A stretch of DNA of 15,512 bases, from the NCBI GenBank assembly GCA_038246575.1, contig JBBRVU010000090.1, forward strand, positions 1-15,512. The letters are read 5' to 3'. Each line of letters opens with the position of its first letter. Within the stretch, counting starts at the first letter, position 1. This document shows, piece after piece, positions 1 through 6,165 of the stretch. Origin of the DNA: JACCUZ01 sp038246575 (GTDB lineage Bacteria > Actinomycetota > Actinomycetes > JACCUZ01). Under the pieces are notes generated by a model, which worked only from the letters and a program-made list of their open reading frames with translations, was not told the DNA's origin and searched no databases. A program made the translations under genes and the position numbers.

Positions 1-1446
1 CCACTCCTCGTGCTCGTTCCACGCCTCGTCGGCTGTGGCGGTGTGCTCTGCCGCAATTCGCTCCGAGTGCTCGGCCCAGGCGGGTTCTTCGGCAGCGGCG
101 CGTTCGGCGGCGAGTCGCTCGGCGTGCTCGGCCCAGGCGGGTTCTTCGGCAGCGGCGCGTTCGGCGGCGAGTCGCTCGGCGTGCTCGGCCCAGGCGGGTT
201 CTTCGGCGTCCGCGCGCTCGGCGTCCAGCCGCTCGGCGTGCTCGGCCCAGGCGGGTTCTTCGGCGTCCGCGCGCTCGGCGGCCAGCCGCTCGGCGTGCTC
301 GGCCCAGGCGGATTCCTCTGCGTTGGCCCGCTCGGCGGCAGCCTGCTCGGCGGCGAGGCGCTCCTGCTCGGCGGCGAGGCGCTCCTGCTCCTCCTGGGCA
401 AGTCGGCGGGCTTCCGCCCGAGCCACCCGCGCGGCCGCCTCGCGGGCGGCCAGTGCCTCGAGCTGCTGGTGCAGTGTCTCGGCATCCCGCAGCCGCTTGG
501 TCTCTGCTGCCTCCACCTCCTGGGCGGCCTTGAGCTCGGCCGCTCGGGCGATCGCCTCGTCGTTGGCACGCTCCCGGGCTTCCAGCTCCTCGACCGGAAC
601 CAGGCGCAGCACGAGCTCGCTGCCTTCGTCGTCGTCCGGCTCGATCTCGGGGACCTCGGCGACGTCCACCGGGTCCGAGGTGTCGGCGACCGCCGAGTCC
701 TCCACCACCTGCGACTGCTCGTCGCCAGGCTCCAGTGCGAGCTCGTCATCGACGGCCACCAACCCGGCCGCTACGAGGCGCGTGACAACTTGGCCTGCCT
801 CGTACAGCGTGAAGCCGCACTCGCTGGCAAGGTCGGCGACGCTGCGCTGACTGTCCACCTTGCACAGCAGGGCCCACTCGTTGGGCCCGAGGGCAACCTC
901 GTCCGAGGGCGGGCCGGACGCCAGGGTGGGCACCGTGCGGGGGCCGCCGATCGCGGCAAGAATCTGCTCCCAGGTCGTCGCCCGGTCGCGCAGCTCGTCC
1001 ATGAGGACATCCACCGACATCGGCGGCGCGACGTCCTGCCGGGTCTTCTTGTTCTTGCGGAACTTCCAGGCCACGACGGGCCAGCCGAGCAGGTCCGCGA
1101 GAGCGTCCTTGAGGTGCTCGACGACGAACTCCTCGACCACATCCAGCTCGACATAGCCCAGGTGGACGAGCAGCTCGCCCAGCCGCCAGCCTTGCAGCTC
1201 GGTCCGCTGGATCTCCAGGGCCTCGGACAGTGCTTCCGGGGTCAGGGCGCCGCGGGACATCAGCCGCACGCCGAGCATCACCCGGCGACCGGGGACGAAC
1301 ACGGCGTACACCTGGCCGTCGCGCAGATAGACCTCGGCCTCGTCGCCCTCCTGGTCGCGGACGACCAGGCACCCGGAGGCGTGGGACGAGGACAGGTCGT
1401 GCAGCACGGATTCGACGGTGGAGGAGAGGAGGGCACCCTCGGGCAC
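1..1446 (-). CDS. DUF4388 domain protein with tandem-repeat helical tail (3' end outside window)
   Basis: The frame stays open from a GTG at 1446 to the window edge, giving 482 codons with no stop. The start is set by a strong Shine-Dalgarno, AAGGAGGT (1460-1453), 6 bases upstream. Residues 5-115 resemble DUF4388: a short beta-rich segment with a conserved YLRDGQVYAVFVPGRR, then RTELQGWRLGELLVHLGYVE. Residues 150-195 look like a small winged-helix module. From about residue 235 the chain becomes Glu/Ala/Arg-rich and strongly helical, including two ERLAAEQ heptads and then 19-residue repeats (consensus EEPAWAEHAERLAAERAAA) up to the edge. The function is unknown. DUF4388 proteins are often found with signalling or gliding modules, and a scaffold role is only inference. 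It is divergent from the BKACE gene. Confidence 0.85.
   Translation of the reverse strand, partial: MPEGALLSSTVESVLHDLSSSHASGCLVVRDQEGDEAEVYLRDGQVYAVFVPGRRVMLGVRLMSRGALTPEALSEALEIQRTELQGWRLGELLVHLGYVELDVVEEFVVEHLKDALADLLGWPVVAWKFRKNKKTRQDVAPPMSVDVLMDELRDRATTWEQILAAIGGPRTVPTLASGPPSDEVALGPNEWALLCKVDSQRSVADLASECGFTLYEAGQVVTRLVAAGLVAVDDELALEPGDEQSQVVEDSAVADTSDPVDVAEVPEIEPDDDEGSELVLRLVPVEELEARERANDEAIARAAELKAAQEVEAAETKRLRDAETLHQQLEALAAREAAARVARAEARRLAQEEQERLAAEQERLAAEQAAAERANAEESAWAEHAERLAAERADAEEPAWAEHAERLDAERADAEEPAWAEHAERLAAERAAAEEPAWAEHAERLAAERAAAEEPAWAEHSERIAAEHTATADEAWNEHEEW
10..351. repeat. 57-bp tandem repeat, six units
   Basis: The marker GTGCTCG recurs at 10, 67, 124, 181, 238 and 295, exactly 57 bases apart. 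The three units starting at 67, 124 and 181 are almost identical in DNA. The units at 10 and 295 are more diverged, as expected at array ends, although the array may continue past the left edge. Each unit encodes 19 residues of the DUF4388 protein on the minus strand, and the period is divisible by three, so copy-number change keeps the frame. Confidence 0.93.
343..384. repeat. 21-bp direct repeat, two copies
   Basis: The 21 bases at 343-363 are repeated exactly at 364-384. On the minus strand each copy encodes the heptad ERLAAEQ of the DUF4388 protein, which is the period expected of a coiled coil. It borders the 57-bp array. Confidence 0.85.
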
Positions 1447-1644
1447 GAGCTGACCTCCTTCCCCGATATCGAGGTCGCGGGCGACCGGGTGAGCGCTGTG
1501 GCGTGAGCGACCAGCGGTGCAGCGCGAGCCACACCACCGGACAGAGATGGCATCGGCAGGATGAGCGCATTTGTTGAGGCCCGGAGACCGGTGCGTTCCG
1601 GCGCCTGCGGCAGGCGTGTCCCAGCAGCCCGCGACCGGACGTGA

Positions 1645-1656
1645 CACGATGCGGGC
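1645..1656 (+). promoter_or_regulatory. Possible -10 element of a leaderless promoter
   Basis: CACGAT at 1645-1650 lies 6 bases before the GTG at 1657. There is no Shine-Dalgarno before that GTG. The spacing fits a leaderless actinobacterial transcript starting at the codon. I see no convincing -35 sequence at 17-18 bases, so this is weak. Confidence 0.35.
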
Positions 1657-2520
1657 GTGAGCGTGTCCACCACCCTGATCACCGTCGCCCCGACCGGCGC
1701 CGAGACCGCCAAGGCCGACGCCCCGGCCCTGCCGGTGACCCTCGACGAGCTGGTCGCCGCTGCCCGGGCCTGCGAGAGCGCCGGGGCGGCCCTCGTCCAC
1801 GTCCACATCCGCGACGACGAGGGCCTGCCCAGCCTGGACCCGGGTCGGCTGCGCGACACCGTGACGGCCGTGCGCGAGCAGACCGATCTGGTCGTCCAGC
1901 TCAGCACCGGTGGCGCCGTCACCGATCCGCTCGAGGCCCGGCTGGCAGTTCTCGACGCCCAGCCGGACTCCTGCTCCCTGACCTGCGGCACGGTGAACTT
2001 CGGCGATGCCGTGTTCAGCAACCCGTGGCCGTTCATGGCCGAGCTCTACCAGCGCACCCAGGCGATGGAGGTGGTGCCGGAGTTCGAGCTCTTCGACCTG
2101 GGCCACGTCGCCGCCCTGCACCGGCTGCTCCAGACGTACGGGGAGCCCTACGGCGGGCACGTCCACGCCGACCTGGTGATGGGCGTCCCCGGCGGGATGC
2201 CCGGCACGGCCGCCGCCCTCGTCGCCTCCGTCGCGGCGCTGCCCGACGGCTGCTCCTGGTCGGCGACCGGCATCGGGCGCACCAGCCTCCCGGTGGCCCT
2301 CGCCGCTCTGGCCGCGGGCGGGCACCTGCGCGTCGGCATGGAGGACACACTCACCTTCGCCAAAGGCCAACCGGTCCGCGGCAACGAGGAGCTGGTCGCC
2401 CGGGCCGCCGACCTGGCCCGGATCGCCCAGCGACCCCCGATGACCACCGACGAGGCCCGTGCGTTGCTCAATGTGAAGGACCGCACTCTCGCCCCCGCGT
2501 CCCAGGAGGACCAGACGTGA
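1657..2520 (+). CDS. BKACE family beta-keto acid cleavage enzyme (DUF849)
   Basis: This 287-residue protein aligns by eye with Kce, the 3-keto-5-aminohexanoate cleavage enzyme of lysine fermentation, along its length. Family reaction: a beta-keto acid plus acetyl-CoA gives acetoacetate plus a new CoA ester, using one divalent metal. Visible landmarks are GAET with E16, the metal-binding HVHIRDDEG with H48 and H50, the STGGA loop (83-87), the GTVNFGD stretch, VMGVPGGM, and VGMED with E229 as the third metal ligand. The true substrate cannot be read from the sequence, because BKACE members differ widely. The GTG at 1657 is chosen because the barrel's first strand starts directly after it; GTG 1663 is an alternative. 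It is first in a six-gene plus-strand unit and its stop overlaps rsiG (GTGA). Confidence 0.92.
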   Translation: MSVSTTLITVAPTGAETAKADAPALPVTLDELVAAARACESAGAALVHVHIRDDEGLPSLDPGRLRDTVTAVREQTDLVVQLSTGGAVTDPLEARLAVLDAQPDSCSLTCGTVNFGDAVFSNPWPFMAELYQRTQAMEVVPEFELFDLGHVAALHRLLQTYGEPYGGHVHADLVMGVPGGMPGTAAALVASVAALPDGCSWSATGIGRTSLPVALAALAAGGHLRVGMEDTLTFAKGQPVRGNEELVARAADLARIAQRPPMTTDEARALLNVKDRTLAPASQEDQT

Positions 2521-3068
2521 GCCAGACCACCCCCCGCCCCAGCGGCCGCCGCCGGATCGACCGGGTTCTCGCCGAGGACTTCGCCGACGACCTGTCCTCC
2601 CTGGACCTCGACGAGGTACGGGCTCGCCGCCGCGACGCGGAGCAGGAGGAGGCCGACCTCTCCTACATCCGCCGCATGCTCCAGGGTCGGATGGACATCC
2701 TGCGCGCCGAGCTGGCCCGCCGAGCGGGCGGCTCCGGCGAGAAGATCATCGAGACCCTGTCCTCGGTGCTCGCCGACTCCGCACGCAGCGACCACGGCAG
2801 CGGGCGCTTCCTACGCGTCGAGCCGTCCCGGGTCGACGAGCACCGCCGGCTCGTCGAGCAGGTGGTCGCCGACGTGGGTGTGTCAGACGTCGCCCACTCG
2901 TCCGACGACGAGCTGCGTGCCTCGCTGGGTCGCTTGGAGGACTTCGAGAACGCGATCTCCGAGGATCGCCACAAGGTCCAGCAGGTGATGGACCGGCTCA
3001 CCACCGAGGTCGCCGAGCGCTACAAGTCAGGCTCGGCCTCGGTCGACGACCTGCTGGCCGAGCGCTGA
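2517..3068 (+). CDS. rsiG: RsiG-type c-di-GMP-binding anti-sigma factor
   Basis: This 183-residue, mostly helical protein contains two perfect copies of the c-di-GMP signature E(X)3S(X)2R(X)3Q(X)3D described for Streptomyces RsiG. Copy 1 is E45-S49-R52-Q56-D60 and copy 2 is E144-S148-R151-Q155-D159. In S. venezuelae RsiG each copy lies on one helix of an antiparallel coiled coil, which binds a c-di-GMP dimer and then sequesters the sporulation sigma factor WhiG. The N-terminal segment (14-40, RIDRVLAEDFADDLSSLDLDE) and the segment between the helices also look conserved. The GTG start overlaps the BKACE stop as GTGA, and the 3' end overlaps the asparaginase start. No WhiG-like sigma gene is in the window, so the partner is unknown. 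Automatic pipelines might label such proteins otherwise, but the paired motif is decisive. Confidence 0.9.
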   Translation: MSQTTPRPSGRRRIDRVLAEDFADDLSSLDLDEVRARRRDAEQEEADLSYIRRMLQGRMDILRAELARRAGGSGEKIIETLSSVLADSARSDHGSGRFLRVEPSRVDEHRRLVEQVVADVGVSDVAHSSDDELRASLGRLEDFENAISEDRHKVQQVMDRLTTEVAERYKSGSASVDDLLAER

Positions 3069-4003
3069 CCGTCCCGCTCGTCGAGGTCATCCGCTCCGGC
3101 TTCGTCGAGGGTCTCCACCACGGCAGCGTCGTCGCACTCGCCGCCGACGGCAGCACCGTCTGGTCGGCAGGGTCGCCCGACCTGCTGGTCTTCCCGCGGT
3201 CGTCGAACAAGCCGATGCAAGCCGTCGGCATGCTCGACGCCGGTCTCGACCTCGACGGCGAGCAGCTCACCCTGGCCTGCGCGAGTCACTCCGGCGAGCC
3301 GCAGCACCTGAATGTCGTGCGCGCCATGCTCGCTGGTGCCGGTCTCACCGAGGAAGACCTGTGCAACCCGGCGGACTACCCCGTGGACGAGCAGGAGAAG
3401 CTCACCTATGTCGCAGCCGGTGGCGAGCCGGAAGCCGTGGTCATGAACTGCTCCGGCAAGCATGCGGCGATGCTGGCGACCTGCGTGGCGAACGGATGGT
3501 CCACCGAGGACTACCTCGACCCCCAGCACCCGCTGCAGCGTCAGCTGTTCGACACTGTCGAGCGCCTGGCCGGCGAGCGGATCACGGTGACCGGTGTCGA
3601 CGGGTGCGGTGCACCGGTGTTCGCGATGAGCCTCACTGCGCTCGCCCGGAGCTTCGCCGCGATCGCGACGGCGCCGGAGGGGACTGCCGAGAACCGTGTC
3701 GCCACCGCCATGAGGGCCCACCCCGAGCTGCTCGGCGGCAGCGGGCGCGACGTGACCCGGCTGGTGGCGGGCATCCCCGGGTTGATCGCGAAGGACGGCG
3801 CCGAGGGCGTCTACGCGGCGGCCATGCCCGACGGCCGTGCCGTGGCCCTGAAGATCCTGGATGGCGCCGCCCGCGCCCGACCACCGGTGCTGGTCGCCGG
3901 GTTGCGCGCGCTTGGTGTCGAAGGGGAGGTTCTGGACGAGCTGGCCGAGGGCATCCTGCTCGGGGGCGGGCAACCGGTAGGCCACGTCCGGGCGGCGTCG
4001 TAG
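3065..4003 (+). CDS. L-asparaginase, Rhizobium etli type (Asparaginase_II family), CTG start
   Basis: It is predicted to hydrolyse L-asparagine to aspartate and ammonia. The 312-residue reading carries the landmarks of the R. etli-type family: SSNK (S46, K49) as a serine-lysine dyad, ASHSGE, CSGKH and DGCGAP with the conserved Cys and Lys, and GRDVTRL. The first in-frame ATG is at 3215, which would remove some 50 residues including SSNK. No ATG, GTG or TTG lies between about 2942 and 3215 in this frame. The CTG at 3065 gives an N-terminus of M-T-V-P-L-V-E-V and overlaps the rsiG stop as CTGA, mimicking the ATGA/GTGA overlaps nearby. I therefore infer CTG initiation by translational coupling. 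There is no clear Shine-Dalgarno. Confidence 0.88.
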   Translation: MTVPLVEVIRSGFVEGLHHGSVVALAADGSTVWSAGSPDLLVFPRSSNKPMQAVGMLDAGLDLDGEQLTLACASHSGEPQHLNVVRAMLAGAGLTEEDLCNPADYPVDEQEKLTYVAAGGEPEAVVMNCSGKHAAMLATCVANGWSTEDYLDPQHPLQRQLFDTVERLAGERITVTGVDGCGAPVFAMSLTALARSFAAIATAPEGTAENRVATAMRAHPELLGGSGRDVTRLVAGIPGLIAKDGAEGVYAAAMPDGRAVALKILDGAARARPPVLVAGLRALGVEGEVLDELAEGILLGGGQPVGHVRAAS

Positions 4004-4013
4004 GAGTGCAGTG

Positions 4014-4889
4014 ATGACCGAGTTGTACGACGATGACGCGCGCCTGCCCGATGGGCCGCGTCTTGCGCTGCGCCGGGCCGCCGGGCCGCGCCGGCCCTTC
4101 CTGCTCGTGCACGGGCTGGCGTCCAACGCCCGGCTCTGGGACGGCGTCGCCGTGCGCCTCGCCGAGGCCGGCCACGAGGTCGTCTCGGTCGACCTGCGCG
4201 GCCACGGCAGGTCCGAGCAGGTCGATCGTGGCTACACCACCGAGCAGTGCGCGCGCGACCTGGCAACCCTGTGCGTCGAGCTCGGGCTCGTCGGTGACCG
4301 CGCGCCGATCGCGGCCGGCCAGTCCTGGGGCGGCAACGTCGTGGTGACTCTCGCGGCCGAGCACGGTGGCGTGGCCGGCCTGGCCCTGGTCGACGGGGGC
4401 TGGATCACCCTCAAGGAGCGCTTCGCCACCTTCGACGAGTGCTGGGCGGCGATGGCCCCGCCGGTCTTCGACGGGATCACCCTCGAGGACATCAGCCAGC
4501 GGATCACCCAGTGGCACACCGACTGGCCGGCCGAGGGCATCGCCGGAACCCTGGCCAACTTCACCGTGCGCGCCGACGGCACCGTCGCCAACTGGCTCAC
4601 CCGCGAGCACCACCGCGACATCGTGCACTCGCTGTACGTGGGCGACCCACGTCCGCTCTACCCGCTGGTCACCGTGCCGGTTCTGCTCACGCCTGCGGTC
4701 GGCGCAGACACCGACGACCTTCGCCGGGCCGGGCCGCTCGCAGCGCTCGAGCTGCTGCCGGACGCGACCATCGAGTGGTACGACGGCGCCGACCACGACC
4801 TGCACGCCCAGCAGCCGGAGCGGCTCGTGACGGACCTGCTCGCGCTCGCCGGCCGGACCGACCAGCCACGCGCCGGAGAGCCGCGATGA
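4014..4889 (+). CDS. Alpha/beta hydrolase
   Basis: This is a 291-residue alpha/beta-hydrolase fold protein. HGLAS (33-37) is the oxyanion-hole loop, VDLRGHGRS (59-67) the typical strand-turn, GQSWGG (102-107) the nucleophile elbow with S104, and GADHDLH near the end supplies the catalytic His, most likely H261. The substrate is unknown; a soluble esterase or similar cytoplasmic hydrolase is likely. ATG 4014 is preferred over the adjacent GTG 4011 because AGGAG (4002-4006) is 7 bases from the ATG. It follows the asparaginase by 10 bases, and its stop overlaps the next ATG (ATGA). Confidence 0.9.
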   Translation: MTELYDDDARLPDGPRLALRRAAGPRRPFLLVHGLASNARLWDGVAVRLAEAGHEVVSVDLRGHGRSEQVDRGYTTEQCARDLATLCVELGLVGDRAPIAAGQSWGGNVVVTLAAEHGGVAGLALVDGGWITLKERFATFDECWAAMAPPVFDGITLEDISQRITQWHTDWPAEGIAGTLANFTVRADGTVANWLTREHHRDIVHSLYVGDPRPLYPLVTVPVLLTPAVGADTDDLRRAGPLAALELLPDATIEWYDGADHDLHAQQPERLVTDLLALAGRTDQPRAGEPR

Positions 4890-6157
4890 GCCGGCTCGTG
4901 GTCATGGGCTCGGGCGAGACCGCGCCGACCATGGTGCGGGTGCACCGCGAGCTGCTTGCCGACACGCCACCGGGCCCCGCGGTGATGCTCGACACGCCGT
5001 TCGCCTTCCAGATGAACCGCGACGAGCTCGTCGCACGCACCCGGCTGTACTTCTCCCAGAGCGTCGGTCGGGAGGTGGAGGTCGTCGAGTGGCCGCCGCG
5101 TCCGGACGACACCGTGGCCGGCGAACGCGCACTTGCCCTGCTCGACTCGGCCACCTGGGTCTTCGCCGGACCGGGCAGCCCCACGTACGCCCTTCGGCAG
5201 TGGCGGGACACCCCCCTTCCCGCGGCCCTGGCTGCCGTCGTGCGCCGTGGCGGGACCCTCGTGATGGGCAGCGCCGCCGCCGTCACCCTCGGCAGCCACG
5301 CGGTCCCGGTCTACGAGATCTACAAGGTCGGTGCCGACCCGGTGTGGGAGCGGGGGCTCGACCTGCTCGGCGAGCTGACCGGCATCGCGGGTGCCGTCAT
5401 TCCGCACTACGACAACCGCGAGGGCGGCAACCACGACACGCGGTTCTGCTACCTCGGCGAGCCTCGGCTGCTCGCCCTCGAGCAGTCGCTGCCCGCTCGT
5501 GCCGGTGTCCTCGGCGTCGACGAGCACACGGCACTCGTCCTCGACCTCACGACCAGTTCGGTGCAGGTCCTGGGCAACGGCGTCGTCAGCCTCCGGCGTG
5601 GAGCCCACACCACGACGATCCCCGCCGGCGAGACGCGTCCGCTCGATGCGGTCGCCCGGTGGCTTCGCGGTGACGACGCGCCGGTGGCCGTCGCGGCACC
5701 GGCGAGCGAGCCGGACCCGCCCGGCGGCGACGACCGGGCGGCCGCGGCGCAGCCCACCGCTTTGCCCTCGCTACGTGCGGAGGCCGAGCGGGCCCGCGCC
5801 GACTTCGATGCCGCCCTGGCCCGCCGGGACGCGCCTGCCTGTGCTGAAGCCGTCCTCGGTCTGGAGCGAGCGATCGCGTCCTGGAGCGCCGACACCCTTC
5901 AGAGCAGCGACCTGGACGAGGCGCGCCGGGTGTTGCGCGCGCTGGTGGTGCGGCTCTCCGAGCTGGCCGCCACGGGGGTGCGTGACCCGCGCGAGAACAT
6001 CGGGCCGTACGTCGACCTGGCACTGGACGTTCGAAAGTCGGCGCGTGAGGGAAAGGACTTCCAGACGGCGGACTTCGTCCGGGACCGCCTCACTGCCCTC
6101 GGTGTCGAGGTGCGCGACACAGGCGGCGGCACCACGTGGGTGCTCGACGAGAAGTGA
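4886..6157 (+). CDS. S51/class-I GATase-like domain fused to CysRS-type C-terminal domain
   Basis: The 423-residue protein has two parts. Residues 1-262 resemble peptidase S51/cyanophycinase-like proteins: FAGPGSPTYAL (93-103), then VMGSAAAV with the candidate nucleophile S129, and PHYDNREGG around H174. The usual GxSAG elbow is altered to GSAAA. A Pro/Ala/Asp linker (265-292) follows. Residues 296-423 look like the helical DALR-type region and extreme C-terminus of cysteinyl-tRNA synthetase: DVRKSAREGKDFQTADFVRDR, then LGVEVRDTGGGTTW. In CysRS this region contacts tRNA, but whether it does so here is unknown, since the synthetase core is absent. The ATG overlaps the hydrolase stop as ATGA. 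Confidence 0.8.
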   Translation: MSRLVVMGSGETAPTMVRVHRELLADTPPGPAVMLDTPFAFQMNRDELVARTRLYFSQSVGREVEVVEWPPRPDDTVAGERALALLDSATWVFAGPGSPTYALRQWRDTPLPAALAAVVRRGGTLVMGSAAAVTLGSHAVPVYEIYKVGADPVWERGLDLLGELTGIAGAVIPHYDNREGGNHDTRFCYLGEPRLLALEQSLPARAGVLGVDEHTALVLDLTTSSVQVLGNGVVSLRRGAHTTTIPAGETRPLDAVARWLRGDDAPVAVAAPASEPDPPGGDDRAAAAQPTALPSLRAEAERARADFDAALARRDAPACAEAVLGLERAIASWSADTLQSSDLDEARRVLRALVVRLSELAATGVRDPRENIGPYVDLALDVRKSAREGKDFQTADFVRDRLTALGVEVRDTGGGTTWVLDEK

Positions 6158-6165
6158 GGTGAGTC

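Noticed and set aside
10..384. Repeats as a CRISPR array
   Set aside because: The units are tandem with no unique spacers and are coding in frame with a period divisible by three.
10..1506. A 498-codon plus-strand frame
   Set aside because: It is antisense to the DUF4388 gene, which has a strong ribosome site and domain motifs. Its Gly/Leu repeats simply mirror the 57-bp array.
1602..1616. CGCCTG-CGG-CAGGCG hairpin between the divergent DUF4388 and BKACE genes
   Set aside because: No T-tract and no gene ends here; a 6-bp stem of this kind occurs by chance in GC-rich DNA.
3215..4003. ATG 3215 as asparaginase start
   Set aside because: It would delete the N-terminal 50 residues including the SSNK motif.
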